A stretch of 34,050 nucleotides of DNA from Oscillospiraceae bacterium (GCA_022768245.1 JALEMR010000049.1:1-34050), one strand, 5' to 3'. Shown: positions 8,814 to 18,117, numbered from the stretch's first letter. Made by a program: numbers and translations. The notes: generated by a model from the sequence alone, not told the origin.

Positions 8814-9590
8814 ATGAAAAAATATATGCAGGGAGAATATCCCGTTGTCAGCAAAAAGCAGCTCACGGACGGGATATATGACTATGTGATAAGCTGTCCC
8901 GAAATAGCGGCAATAGCAGTGTGCGGGCAGTTCGTGAATATCAAGGTGAACGGCTTCATGCTCCGCAGACCGATATCTATCTGCGGCATCGACCGTGAAA
9001 AGGGCACTCTTCGGATAGTGTTCGAGGTCAGGGGAGAGGGCACGAAAAAGCTTTCCGAGCTTGAAGCAAGCGACTGCCTTGATATCATCGCCCCTCTGGG
9101 CGGAAGAGGCTTCGAGCTTCTCGACAGCTCCAAAAAGGCGATGATCATCGGCGGAGGCATAGGAAATCCGCCCATGCTGCCCATAGCAGAGCATTACGGA
9201 GCAAACGGCACGGTCATCAGCGGTTTTCGGAATGAGAAGGCTGTTATCCTGCAGGAGGACTTCAAGTCCTGCGGCGGCGAGGTGATACTCTGCACCGACG
9301 ACGGTTCTGCGGGAAGAAAAGGCTTTGTTACCGATGTGCTGGCGGAAAAGCTGTCGGCGGAAAAGCCGGATATCATCTATGCCTGCGGACCTTCGGTAAT
9401 GCTGAAAAGGATAACCGAGCGGGCTATCAGGGAGAATATCCGCTGTCAGGTCTCACTTGAGGAAAGAATGGGCTGCGGCGTGGGAGCATGTCTTGTATGT
9501 GCCTGCCGCACCATACGGGACGGCAAGGAATACTATGCCCACGTCTGCAAGGACGGCCCCGTCTTTGAGAGCACAGAGGTCATTTTCTAA
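8814..9590 (+). CDS. pyrK: Dihydroorotate dehydrogenase B, electron transfer subunit
   Basis: 258 residues, a ferredoxin-NADP reductase-type fold. RRPISI near residue 50 is the FAD-binding signature, GGGIGNPPMLPIA near residue 120 fits the NAD-binding domain, and the C-terminus has a [2Fe-2S] motif with Cys221, Cys226, Cys229 and Cys245. It passes electrons from PyrD-bound FMN through FAD and the iron-sulphur cluster to NAD+. A GGAGAAT ribosome site precedes the ATG. pyrD follows after 14 bases, and the two proteins form a heterotetramer in relatives. Confidence 0.96.
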   Translation: MKKYMQGEYPVVSKKQLTDGIYDYVISCPEIAAIAVCGQFVNIKVNGFMLRRPISICGIDREKGTLRIVFEVRGEGTKKLSELEASDCLDIIAPLGGRGFELLDSSKKAMIIGGGIGNPPMLPIAEHYGANGTVISGFRNEKAVILQEDFKSCGGEVILCTDDGSAGRKGFVTDVLAEKLSAEKPDIIYACGPSVMLKRITERAIRENIRCQVSLEERMGCGVGACLVCACRTIRDGKEYYAHVCKDGPVFESTEVIF

Positions 9591-9604
9591 AGGAGAGTTA
9601 AGAT

Positions 9605-10516
9605 ATGAGTAAGCTTTCGGTAAATTTTGCGGGAGTTGAGTTCAAAAACCCCATAATCCCCGCGTCGGGGACATTCGGCTACGGTCGTGAATATGAAGAA
9701 TTTTATCCTTTGTCAAAGCTGGGCGGGATATCCGTCAAGGGCACCACGGAGGAGCTTAGAACGGGTAATCTTCCGCCGAGGATAGCGGAGACCCCGTCGG
9801 GAATGTTAAACAGTGTAGGACTGCAAAATCCGGGCGTGGACCACTTCATCTCAACCGACCTGCCCTATCTGAAAACCAAGGACACGGTAATAATCGCAAA
9901 CATCGCAGGAAGGACAGCGGAGGGCTATCGTGAGATAGCGGAAAAGCTGGACAAGACCGACGTTGATATGATAGAGGTCAACATATCCTGTCCGAATGTA
10001 AAGGCAGGCGGCGCAGCATTCGGCGTGTCCTGCGAGGGCGCAGCGGAGATAACCCGCATCGTAAGAAATGCCACCAAAAAGCCCGTAATGATGAAGCTTT
10101 CCCCCAATGTGACGAACATCGCCGAGATAGCAAAGGCAGTTGAAGCCGAGGGAGCAGACGCGGTATCGCTGATAAACACACTTCTCGGAATGAGGATAGA
10201 CATAAAGACAAAGCGACCCATACTTCATAATAATGTGGGCGGACTTTCGGGTCCCGCAGTTTTCCCCATTGCGGTGAGAATGGTATGGCAGGCAGCAAAT
10301 GCGGTGAAGATACCCGTCTGCGGAATGGGCGGCGTTTCCACATGGCAGGACGCAGTCGAAATGATGATGGCAGGAGCTTCGGTGGTGCAGGTAGGAGCGG
10401 CGATCTTCAATGACCCCTATGCTCCCGTGAAGATCATCGACGGACTGGAGCAGTACTGCGAGGACAACAATATCGGCAGTATCGGAGAGATAACAGGCTC
10501 CGTAATGCCTTGGTAA
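9605..10516 (+). CDS. pyrD: Dihydroorotate dehydrogenase B, catalytic subunit (class 1B)
   Basis: 303 residues, the size of class 1B catalytic subunits. The catalytic base is Cys129 in EVNISCPNVKAGG, as in class 1 enzymes (class 2 uses Ser). NSVGLQNPG, VKLSPNVT-like MKLSPNVTNIAEIA and the FMN phosphate-binding end (GGVSTWQDAVEMMMAGASVVQVG) are present. It oxidises dihydroorotate to orotate in the cytosol and pairs with PyrK. The ribosome site AAAGGAG lies about 9 bases before the ATG. The absence of an N-terminal membrane helix agrees with class 1. Confidence 0.97.
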   Translation: MSKLSVNFAGVEFKNPIIPASGTFGYGREYEEFYPLSKLGGISVKGTTEELRTGNLPPRIAETPSGMLNSVGLQNPGVDHFISTDLPYLKTKDTVIIANIAGRTAEGYREIAEKLDKTDVDMIEVNISCPNVKAGGAAFGVSCEGAAEITRIVRNATKKPVMMKLSPNVTNIAEIAKAVEAEGADAVSLINTLLGMRIDIKTKRPILHNNVGGLSGPAVFPIAVRMVWQAANAVKIPVCGMGGVSTWQDAVEMMMAGASVVQVGAAIFNDPYAPVKIIDGLEQYCEDNNIGSIGEITGSVMPW

Positions 10517-10533
10517 AAGGACCGGTAACATAA

Positions 10534-11205
10534 ATGAGCACAAAGATATACTGCGTTCGTCACGCAGAGGCAATGGGGAACGTGAACGAATTTTTTCAGG
10601 GCAGGACGGACACCGATATAAGCCCCAAGGGAGAAAAGCAGCTCGCACGTCTTGCGGACCGCTTTAAGGACATTGATTTCGATATCATCTATTCAAGTCC
10701 GCTGAAACGCACAAGAGCCACAGCTGTGGCGGTGAATAAGTATCACTCGGCGGATATCCTCATAGATGACCGTCTTATCGAGATAAACGGAGGAGTGTGG
10801 GAAAACGTGAAATGGGCGGATATCCCGACGCTCTATCCCGAAGAGTATAAGCTCTGGACGGACAAAATGGAGGATTTTCATATCAAGGACGGCGAAGCCA
10901 TGACTGAGGTCTATGCGAGAATGAGCGCTGCCGTGGACGATATAGCGGCAAAAAATCCGGGAAAGACGGTAGTAGTGGTATCCCATGGCTGCGCATTGAG
11001 AAATTACCTATGCTATGCCAACGGGGACAGCATAGACAAGCTTGCGGACGTGGGCTGGTCGGACAATACCGCCGTTTCCTGCGTGGAGTATGACGATAAC
11101 GGACAGAAGAGGCTCATCTTCAAAAACGATTCCTCACATCTGCCCGAAGAGCTTTCCACGCTGAGAACGTCGAAATGGTGCAGATACGAGGATAAGAAGG
11201 ACTGA
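10534..11205 (+). CDS. Histidine phosphatase superfamily protein (phosphoglycerate mutase-like)
   Basis: 223 residues. The N-terminal catalytic motif is VRHAEAMGN (the RHG motif with Ala in the third position), which gives the phospho-accepting His. GRTDTDISPKGEKQ and YSSPLKRTRATA follow, and a second catalytic His is in VVVSHGCALRNY near residue 150. All core residues for phosphatase activity are present. The substrate cannot be told from sequence; candidates include sugar phosphates and nucleotide-related phosphates. It lies 17 bases after pyrD and 4 bases before ruvX, so it is probably on the pyr transcript. Confidence 0.88.
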   Translation: MSTKIYCVRHAEAMGNVNEFFQGRTDTDISPKGEKQLARLADRFKDIDFDIIYSSPLKRTRATAVAVNKYHSADILIDDRLIEINGGVWENVKWADIPTLYPEEYKLWTDKMEDFHIKDGEAMTEVYARMSAAVDDIAAKNPGKTVVVVSHGCALRNYLCYANGDSIDKLADVGWSDNTAVSCVEYDDNGQKRLIFKNDSSHLPEELSTLRTSKWCRYEDKKD

Positions 11206-11209
11206 TAGC

Positions 11210-11635
11210 ATGAAAATAATGGGAGTGGACTTCGGCGACAGCAGAACAGGGCTTGCCATATGCGACAAGAGCGAATTTTTAGCTTCTCCGCTGACGGTGA
11301 TACACGAGTACAACTTTGACCGCTGCCTTGAAAAGACAGCGGAGTACGTAAAAAGCGAGAAAGCGGAGCTTATCGTGGTAGGCTTCCCCAAGAACATGAA
11401 CAACACCATAGGCGAGCGTGCGGAAAAGTGCACCCTTTTCGGAAAGCGCCTTGAAGAGCTGACGGGAGTTACAGTTGTCATGTGGGACGAGCGCTGTACC
11501 ACCGTATCTGCTCATCAATACCTGAACGAGACCAATGTCCGCGGAAAGAAGCGCAAAAACGTAGTGGACGCAGTGGCAGCGGTGATAATCCTGGAAAGCT
11601 ATTTAGGCTATCGTAAAAATATGCGCGAGCAATGA
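11210..11635 (+). CDS. ruvX: RuvX/YqgF-family RNase H-fold protein (putative pre-16S rRNA nuclease)
   Basis: 141 residues, normal length. The N-terminal VDFGDSRTGLAIC gives the first catalytic Asp of the RNase H fold, GFPKNMNNTIGERA the central motif, WDERCTT the Glu, and KNVVDAVAAVIIL the last Asp. E. coli YqgF takes part in 16S rRNA 5' end maturation; a Holliday-junction resolvase role has also been proposed for the family. It is the last gene of the pyr transcript, starting 4 bases after the phosphatase gene and followed directly by a terminator. Confidence 0.93.
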   Translation: MKIMGVDFGDSRTGLAICDKSEFLASPLTVIHEYNFDRCLEKTAEYVKSEKAELIVVGFPKNMNNTIGERAEKCTLFGKRLEELTGVTVVMWDERCTTVSAHQYLNETNVRGKKRKNVVDAVAAVIILESYLGYRKNMREQ

Positions 11636-11640
11636 CCGAC

Positions 11641-11670
11641 GGCAGACAGCATTTCACTGTCTGCCTTTTT
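11641..11670 (+). terminator. Rho-independent terminator after ruvX
   Basis: Perfect 9-bp stem GGCAGACAG/CTGTCTGCC at 11641-11649 and 11657-11665, 7-base loop, followed by TTTTT. It closes the pyr operon 5 bases after the ruvX stop. Confidence 0.9.
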
Positions 11671-11775
11671 ATCATATATTATAATACATATGTTTGTATA
11701 ATTCAAGATAAATCAGATTATATGTTTGTAAATATTTCATGAAACCGCAAAAATAACCTTTTTACAAAAAAATTA

Positions 11776-11803
11776 TTGACAATCGGCGCAGATGTGGTAT
11801 AAT
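11776..11803 (+). promoter_or_regulatory. Sigma-A promoter of alaS
   Basis: TTGACA at 11776-11781, a 16-bp spacer, and TATAAT at 11798-11803 with an extended -10 (TGG). The start site should be near 11810, giving a leader of about 53 bases, too short for a T-box. Confidence 0.82.
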
Positions 11804-11862
11804 AATTAATGTATGTATTTTTATCTTTATCAATATTCCAAAAAGAAACGGAGCTATAGATT

Positions 11863-14493
11863 ATGGAATGGACAGGACTTAACGACCTGCGAGAGAAATA
11901 TCTCTCATTCTTTGAAAGCAAGAATCACACAAGAATGGCAAGCGCCTCCCTTATCCCTCACGGGGATAACAGCCTGCTGCTCATCAACAGCGGAATGGCG
12001 CCCCTGAAAAAATTCTTCCTTGGCACCGAGACTCCTCCCAACGTAAGAGTCACCACCTGTCAGAAGTGTATCAGAACACCCGACATCGAGCGTGTAGGCA
12101 AGACTGCACGTCACGGTACTTATTTCGAGATGCTGGGAAATTTCTCCTTCGGCGATTATTTCAAGCACGAAGCTATCGCATGGGCATGGGAATTCCTTAC
12201 CAAAGAGCTGGAGATACCCGCAGACAGGCTCTGGATAACTATCTATGAGAGCGACGACGAGGCAGAAGAGATATGGGAAAAGGAGATAGGTATCCCTCAC
12301 GACAGGATAGTCCGTCTCGGAAAAGCCGACAACTTCTGGGAGCACGGCAGCGGTCCCTGCGGACCCTGCTCCGAGATACATTTCGACAGAGGCGAGGCAT
12401 ACGGTCCCTTTGAGAGCTTTGAACAGGCAGGGGACTGCGACCGTATCATCGAGATATGGAACCTCGTATTCAGCCAGTTCGACAGCGACGGCAAGGGCAA
12501 CTATGCCGAAATGGCAAGCAAAAATATCGACACGGGAATGGGTCTGGAAAGACTTGCCTGCGTAATGCAGAACGTGGACAACCTCTTCGAGGTAGACACC
12601 GTTCAGAACATAATGAAGCACATCAGCGAAATTGCAGGCGTAAAGTATAAGGAAAACGAAAAGACCGACGTTTCCCTCCGCGTCATCACCGACCATATCC
12701 GTTCCACTACATTTATGGTGGGCGACGGAGTGACCGTTTCCAATACGGGAAGAGGCTATGTTCTCCGCAGACTTTTAAGACGTGCTGCAAGACACGGCAG
12801 ACTTCTCGGAATCAAGGAGCCTTTCCTCTACAAGGTATGCGATACCGTTATCGACGAGAACAAGTGCGCATATCCCGAGCTTGAGGAAAAGCGTGAGTAC
12901 ATCAAGAAGGCTATTCTCCGTGAGGAGGAAAACTTCGCAAAGACTATCGACTCGGGAATGGAAGTCCTGGAGAAAATGCTCTCCGGAATTGAAAAGGGCG
13001 GCGTTCTTTCGGGCGAGGACACCTTCAAGCTTTCCGATACTTACGGCTTCCCCTTCGACCTCACAAAGGAGATCGCAGAGGAAAGAGGCATATCCGTTGA
13101 CGAGGAAGGCTTCAATGAGTGCGTAAAGGCTGCAAGAGAGCTTGCAAAGGCAGACCATGCCGCAAAGGGCGGCTCTTCATGGGACGACGACACTCTCTCG
13201 GGTCTCACCGTTCCAGCCACCGAATTCACAGGCTACACCGATTTTGAAGCGCAGTCCAAGGTGCTGGCTATCTTCAAGGACAATCAGCAGGTATCCTCCA
13301 TTTCCGAGGGCGACGACGCTGTTATCATTCTTGATAAAACACCCTTCTATGCGGAAAGCGGCGGACAGGTGGGCGACGAGGGCGTTCTCACCATAGGCGA
13401 AAGCTCCTTCACCGTCACCGATACAAAGAAGACCGCAAACGGTCAGTATCTCCACTTCGGAACCGCTGATGTAGGCGGTATCTCCGAGGGCGATACCGTC
13501 ACAGCGGCTATTGATAAGGAAAGACGTCTCTCCATTATGAGAAACCACACCTGCGCACATCTTCTTCAGGCGGCTTTGAGAACTGTTCTGGGCGACCATG
13601 TTCATCAGGCAGGACAGCTTGTCAACGGAGACAGAGTACGTTTCGACTTCTCCCACTTCGAGGCTCTCACAGCCGACGAGCTTAAGAGAGTGGAAGCGCT
13701 TGTAAATCAGTACATCTTCGACGCCATCGACGTTACCATGACCGAAATGCCCATTGAAGAAGCAAGAAAGCTGGGCGCAATGGCTCTCTTCGGAGAAAAG
13801 TACGGCAATATCGTCCGTGTCGTAGAAGCAAAGGGCGCGTCCATTGAATTCTGCGGCGGTACGCATATCAGCAATACCGCTAAGATAGGTCTGTTCAAGA
13901 TCTTATCCGAAAGCTCTGTTGCCGCAGGCGTAAGACGTATCGAAGCAGTCACCGGAACAGGCGTGCTTGCCCTCATCGAGGAATATAAGGACAACATCGA
14001 AAAGTCCGCACAGGCGTTCAAGCTTGTAAATCACAGCGAGCTCCCCGCAAAGTGCGCTGCTGCGGCTGCCGAGATCAAGACCCTCGAAAAGGAAAAGGCA
14101 GAGCTCAACTCCAAGCTTGCTTCCTCCGCGCTTGACGGAATAATGGATAAGGCAGTGGACGTAAACGGCGCAAAGCTGGTAACAGTTTCCGTAAAGAATA
14201 CAGCTCCCGACGTGCTCCGCTCCATGGGCGACAAGATAAAGGACATGAGCGCAGACGTTATCGCCGTGCTTGCTGCGGATAACGGGGCAACAGGTTCACT
14301 GCTCTGCGTATGCGGAAAGAACGCAGTGACAAAGGGCGCTCACGCAGGAAAGATAGTTCAGAAGCTCACCGCACTCACAGGCGGAAAGGGCGGCGGACGT
14401 CCCGACAGCGCAATGGGCGGTATCGGAGACAATTCCAAGATATCCGATGCACTTGATGCAGCCGCAGCTATTGCCGCAGAGTTTGTAAAGTAA
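11863..14493 (+). CDS. alaS: Alanyl-tRNA synthetase
   Basis: 876 residues, full length. The class II core has LINSGMAPLKKFFLG (motif 1 area), TCQKCIRTPDIE and the ARHGTYFEMLGNFSFGDYFK stretch (motif 2). The editing domain has both zinc-binding pieces: HTCAH (His562, His566) and CGGTH (Cys664, His668). The C-terminal part ends in the glycine-rich GGKGGGRPDSAMGG element of the C-Ala domain. It charges tRNA-Ala and clears mischarged Ser/Gly-tRNA-Ala. The ATG at 11863 has a weak ribosome site ACGGAG about 9 bases upstream. No sign of damage. Confidence 0.98.
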   Translation: MEWTGLNDLREKYLSFFESKNHTRMASASLIPHGDNSLLLINSGMAPLKKFFLGTETPPNVRVTTCQKCIRTPDIERVGKTARHGTYFEMLGNFSFGDYFKHEAIAWAWEFLTKELEIPADRLWITIYESDDEAEEIWEKEIGIPHDRIVRLGKADNFWEHGSGPCGPCSEIHFDRGEAYGPFESFEQAGDCDRIIEIWNLVFSQFDSDGKGNYAEMASKNIDTGMGLERLACVMQNVDNLFEVDTVQNIMKHISEIAGVKYKENEKTDVSLRVITDHIRSTTFMVGDGVTVSNTGRGYVLRRLLRRAARHGRLLGIKEPFLYKVCDTVIDENKCAYPELEEKREYIKKAILREEENFAKTIDSGMEVLEKMLSGIEKGGVLSGEDTFKLSDTYGFPFDLTKEIAEERGISVDEEGFNECVKAARELAKADHAAKGGSSWDDDTLSGLTVPATEFTGYTDFEAQSKVLAIFKDNQQVSSISEGDDAVIILDKTPFYAESGGQVGDEGVLTIGESSFTVTDTKKTANGQYLHFGTADVGGISEGDTVTAAIDKERRLSIMRNHTCAHLLQAALRTVLGDHVHQAGQLVNGDRVRFDFSHFEALTADELKRVEALVNQYIFDAIDVTMTEMPIEEARKLGAMALFGEKYGNIVRVVEAKGASIEFCGGTHISNTAKIGLFKILSESSVAAGVRRIEAVTGTGVLALIEEYKDNIEKSAQAFKLVNHSELPAKCAAAAAEIKTLEKEKAELNSKLASSALDGIMDKAVDVNGAKLVTVSVKNTAPDVLRSMGDKIKDMSADVIAVLAADNGATGSLLCVCGKNAVTKGAHAGKIVQKLTALTGGKGGGRPDSAMGGIGDNSKISDALDAAAAIAAEFVK

Positions 14494-14499
14494 GATGAC

Positions 14500-14529
14500 C
14501 CTCCCCGCGGAGCATTCTTTGCGGGGAGG
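14500..14529 (+). terminator. GC-rich hairpin after alaS, weak terminator candidate
   Basis: Stem CCTCCCCGC/GCGGGGAGG (9 bp, 14500-14508 and 14521-14529) with a 12-base loop, 7 bases after the alaS stop. It lacks a T tract, so it may be a partial terminator or an mRNA-processing or stability structure that allows some readthrough to the HIT gene. Confidence 0.45.
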
Positions 14530-14559
14530 ACGTTAAATAAGAAAGAAAGGGTGTCAGTT

Positions 14560-14901
14560 ATGTCAGATTGTTTATTCTGTAAGATAATCGCAGGAGAGAT
14601 CCCCTCAAAGAAGGTCTATGAGGACGATATGATATATGTTTTCGAAGACATTGCTCCCGCGGCTCCCGTACACTATCTTTTTATCCCCAAGGAGCATATC
14701 GCAAGCGCGGCGGAGGTCACCCCCGATAATTCGGCTGTGGTGGCGCATATTTTCGAGAAGATAGCCGAGCTTGCAAAGGGACCTCAGTTTGAGAACGGCT
14801 ACAGAATAGTGTCCAACTGCGGAGACGCTGCGGGACAGTCTGTAAAGCATCTTCATTTCCACCTGCTTGCGGGCAGAGAGTTCACCTGGCCTGCAGGCTG
14901 A
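14560..14901 (+). CDS. HIT-family protein (HinT-like purine nucleoside phosphoramidase)
   Basis: I chose the ATG at 14560, 8 bases after an AAAGGG site, rather than an upstream GTG at 14551. The product is 113 residues, normal for HinT-type proteins. It starts CLFCKIIAGEIPSKKVYEDD, a characteristic opening, and ends with the His triad HLHFHLLAGREFTWP. Relatives cleave AMP-amidates and aminoacyl-adenylates. Position next to alaS makes scavenging of adenylates plausible, but that is inference. comEC starts 32 bases downstream. Confidence 0.94.
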   Translation: MSDCLFCKIIAGEIPSKKVYEDDMIYVFEDIAPAAPVHYLFIPKEHIASAAEVTPDNSAVVAHIFEKIAELAKGPQFENGYRIVSNCGDAAGQSVKHLHFHLLAGREFTWPAG

Positions 14902-14933
14902 TTGTTGGAAATCTAAGATCGGAGGTTGCACAG

Positions 14934-17072
14934 ATGACGCGGAAAATGGCTTGGGTGGGGTTTTCCTATATATTCGGGCTGTTTTTGTCGTCTGTGCTGG
15001 GTATTTCTATATCCTTTGCCGCAGCAGCCGTACTATTATCGGCAGCTGCGGTTATGATTTTTCTGAAAAGGCGGATAAAGCTCCCCACTGCGGCGATAGT
15101 GACGGTCATTGGCTTAGCTGCGGGATTTTGCCAATATGCAGTGTATGACAGCTCAGTCTATGGAAAGGCAGTGGCTCTCGACGGAGAAAGCACCGTTTTC
15201 ACGGGGAAGATAACCGATAAGGACAATTCCTCCGGCGGCAAGATGGCGTACACCCTTAAGGGCAGACTTAACGGCAGTATATCCTGCGGCGCAGTGCTGT
15301 ACTCCGACAGCATAAGCGCGGAAATCGGTGATAAGCTGACCTTTACGGGCACGGCGAATAAAATATCCGACAGCTATATTTTTCCGTCGGAAAGCTATTA
15401 TAAATCAAAGGGGATATATCTGCGGTACTATTCCGCCGAGGACTGCACGGTATCTCACATCACATTCTCCTTAAGGCGCATAGCCTACAGTTATAAGAAC
15501 TATATCCTCGGAGTTATAGATGAAAACATGCCCGAGACCGAAGGCTCCGTGATGAAAGCGATGCTCCTCGGAGATAAATCGTCCCTGGACGGCGATATAA
15601 GGACAATGTTCTACCGAAGCGGCTGCGGACATATCATGGCAGTTTCGGGTATCCATATGACTATCATCTGCACATTTCTGACCGCGCTTTTAAGCATTAC
15701 ATCGCTGGGCAGAAAGACCGTATTCGGAATAACTATGCTGATACTGGGATTTTTCTGTGTTATGGCAGGACTGTCTCCGTCGGCAGTGAGGTCATATATC
15801 ATGCTTTTCATCGTGGGACTGGGCAGTGCTCTGGGACGGGAGGGCGATACCCTCAATTCGCTGGGCATCGCAGGGATAGTCCTAACTATTGGCTCTCCCT
15901 ATGCCGCCGCAGATACGGGGCTGATACTCTCCTTTGCGGGAGTTGTCGGGATAGGCGTTATCGCTCCCGAGGTCACGGAAAGGATAAACCGCAGGCTTTC
16001 CGAAAGATGTTCCGCAAAACGGCGGAAACTTACAAGAACAGAGAATGCCTTTATCGGCTCGGTCTGTGCCTGTGTCACGACCTTTCCCGTGTCCATGCTC
16101 ATTTTTGATGAGGTATCGGTCATTTCACCGATAACGAATACTATACTTGTTCCGCTGTGTACGGCTGCACTGCTGTGCGGCGCAGCTGCGGCGCTGACGG
16201 GCGGGCTGCCGTTTGTTGCAAAGCCGCTGCTGCTTGCGGCGGCGCTGCTCTGCAAGCCTGTCATCGCAGGGACAGAGCTCATCTCAAAGGCACAGTCTCT
16301 GTATCTGCCCATGGGAGACCCTGCGTATAAGTACATAGCTGCGGCAGTGACGGCGCTTATCATCTCGCTGATGTTCATAAACCGCGACCCGATAAGCTCC
16401 TGCCTGACGGGGATAATATCCCTGTGTGCTGTGACCGTGATATGCAATATCGGAAGATATATCCCTTCGGGCGAGGTATACGCAGCCTATGTGTTTGACG
16501 GCAGCGGCGGAAGCGCAGTCATCGCATCGGACGGCAGGAGTGCTTCTGTGATAGACCTTGGCGGAGGCGCCTCTGCCGCGGATAAATATCTGAAGCAGAA
16601 GGGCATATACAATATCGACGTGATAATGCTGACCGAGGACACTGCGGCGGAAATATCGTCATATTACGGAAGCTTCGGGCTGTATGACACAGCCGCGTAT
16701 TTCTGCTCGGAGAATTCGGGCGTATATAAAAGCGAGGAGCTTTCCGAAAAGATATTCCGTTACGAGACGGATAAGCGCTATACCGTGGGATATGCGGAGT
16801 TTTCGTCGGACAGCTCGGGAGGAACGGAGCTTTTCATAAACGATCATCTGTTTTATATCCCGTCGGAGAAGGCTTCGGACAGGGAAGCATTCTGTACATT
16901 TCTCCGCGGAAGAGGGAGCTTTTCCGTAAAAGGCAGTGAGTACATCTGCACCGACGGAAAGGGTGAATACATCTCGGAGGACGGCATTATCTATGATAAC
17001 TGCTGCATTGAATTTACGATCAATAAAGATTCCGTAAAAGAAAGGGTGATGTTTGTTGGCGGAGATAACTGA
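14934..17072 (+). CDS. comEC: ComEC/Rec2-family DNA uptake channel with a degenerate C-terminal domain
   Basis: 712 residues. Order: N-terminal helices (1-70), an OB-like extracellular domain (about 75-175), the competence channel domain (about 200-480) with GSVMKAMLLGDKSSL and the hallmark CGHIMAVSGIHM, then a C-terminal metallo-beta-lactamase-like domain (about 515-712). In that last domain the VIDLGGG strand survives, but the place where HxHxDH metal ligands belong reads MLTEDTAAEI, and the earlier DVGQGD motif is lost. The channel may be functional while nuclease activity of this domain looks unlikely. A GGAGG precedes the ATG. The 3' end overlaps holA by 20 bases. Confidence 0.9.
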   Translation: MTRKMAWVGFSYIFGLFLSSVLGISISFAAAAVLLSAAAVMIFLKRRIKLPTAAIVTVIGLAAGFCQYAVYDSSVYGKAVALDGESTVFTGKITDKDNSSGGKMAYTLKGRLNGSISCGAVLYSDSISAEIGDKLTFTGTANKISDSYIFPSESYYKSKGIYLRYYSAEDCTVSHITFSLRRIAYSYKNYILGVIDENMPETEGSVMKAMLLGDKSSLDGDIRTMFYRSGCGHIMAVSGIHMTIICTFLTALLSITSLGRKTVFGITMLILGFFCVMAGLSPSAVRSYIMLFIVGLGSALGREGDTLNSLGIAGIVLTIGSPYAAADTGLILSFAGVVGIGVIAPEVTERINRRLSERCSAKRRKLTRTENAFIGSVCACVTTFPVSMLIFDEVSVISPITNTILVPLCTAALLCGAAAALTGGLPFVAKPLLLAAALLCKPVIAGTELISKAQSLYLPMGDPAYKYIAAAVTALIISLMFINRDPISSCLTGIISLCAVTVICNIGRYIPSGEVYAAYVFDGSGGSAVIASDGRSASVIDLGGGASAADKYLKQKGIYNIDVIMLTEDTAAEISSYYGSFGLYDTAAYFCSENSGVYKSEELSEKIFRYETDKRYTVGYAEFSSDSSGGTELFINDHLFYIPSEKASDREAFCTFLRGRGSFSVKGSEYICTDGKGEYISEDGIIYDNCCIEFTINKDSVKERVMFVGGDN

Positions 17073-18105
17073 AAATCAGCTGAAAACCGATATAAAGAGC
17101 GGTAATATCTCAAATGTCTATCTTTTCTGGGGAACGGACTATTATTCCATCGGGCTTTACACCAAAGGGCTTATCAATAAGCTTGTGGACAAGAACGCAC
17201 GCGACCTGAATCTGCATGAATTTGAGGGCGGCAGCTTTGACATCGGCGAGCTTGGAGACGCCTGCGAGGGACTTCCTATGTTCGCGGAATATAACTGCTG
17301 TACCGTCAGCGACCTGAATCTGTTCAACACGAGGGATTTTTCAAAGGAAAGCTATGACGGACTAATCTCGATAATTGAGGATATCCCCGAAACTACGGTG
17401 CTTATACTGTATTTTTCCTCCCTCGATATATGCAAGGGGAAGAAGAATCCCGAGCCTGCATACAAACGGCTGATAAACGCAGTGACAAAAAAGGGCACGG
17501 TCTGCTCATTTCCCGTAAAAACGGCAGCGGACTCGGCAAAAACAGCGGCTGCACTTGCGAAGAAAAAGAAATGCGTTATCGGCGAGAACGAGCTGCGTCA
17601 GCTCTGCGATATCTGCGCATACGATATGCTGATGATAAGCAGCGAGCTTGACAAGCTGTCCGCATATGCGCAGGATAAGCCCATAACTCCGGAGATGATA
17701 GAGCTGCTCTGTCCCGGCGAGGACGACGCTAAGATATACGACCTGACCGACGCTCTGACAGCACATAACAAGCAGCGTGCGCTTTCGGTATTCGGTGAGC
17801 TTCTCGATATGCGCAGCGAGCCAATAGTTCTGCTGTACTCCATACTTGGGACGTATATCGACCTGTTCCGGGCAAAGACCGCTCTGAAAAACCGCAAAAG
17901 TGCTTCGGACGTAAAGTCGGATTTCAGCTACGGCGCAAGGGGCTTCACGGTGGACAAGGCGTTCCGCAATGCGGGAAGGATACCCGACGAGCAGCTAAGC
18001 AGAAATATCAGAATGCTGCTTGACTGCGAACGACTGATGAAATCACGTCCCGAGGCGCTCCACGCGGAGATATTGGAAGAGACTATCATCAAAATGCTTT
18101 CATAA
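17053..18105 (+). CDS. holA: DNA polymerase III delta subunit
   Basis: 350 residues, normal length. The N-terminal NVYLFWGTDYYSIGLYTKGL resembles the opening of clamp-loader delta subunits, the central part is AAA+-like without a functional P-loop, and the C-terminal helical part has the ILGTYIDLFRAK pattern. It opens the sliding clamp during replication. No ATG exists near the start; TTG at 17053 (or 17056) follows AAAGGGTGATG, a good match to the 16S tail, so a TTG start is used. It overlaps comEC, as is common in Clostridia and Bacilli. Confidence 0.9.
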   Translation: MLAEITENQLKTDIKSGNISNVYLFWGTDYYSIGLYTKGLINKLVDKNARDLNLHEFEGGSFDIGELGDACEGLPMFAEYNCCTVSDLNLFNTRDFSKESYDGLISIIEDIPETTVLILYFSSLDICKGKKNPEPAYKRLINAVTKKGTVCSFPVKTAADSAKTAAALAKKKKCVIGENELRQLCDICAYDMLMISSELDKLSAYAQDKPITPEMIELLCPGEDDAKIYDLTDALTAHNKQRALSVFGELLDMRSEPIVLLYSILGTYIDLFRAKTALKNRKSASDVKSDFSYGARGFTVDKAFRNAGRIPDEQLSRNIRMLLDCERLMKSRPEALHAEILEETIIKMLS

Positions 18106-18117
18106 GGAGAGATAATT

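Noticed and set aside
11804-11862. T-box riboswitch before alaS
   Set aside because: The leader is only about 53 bases and has no specifier or T-box sequence.
14867-15148. Alternative plus-strand ORF at the start of comEC
   Set aside because: It overlaps the HIT end and the comEC start out of frame, with Cys/Gly-rich nonsense sequence.
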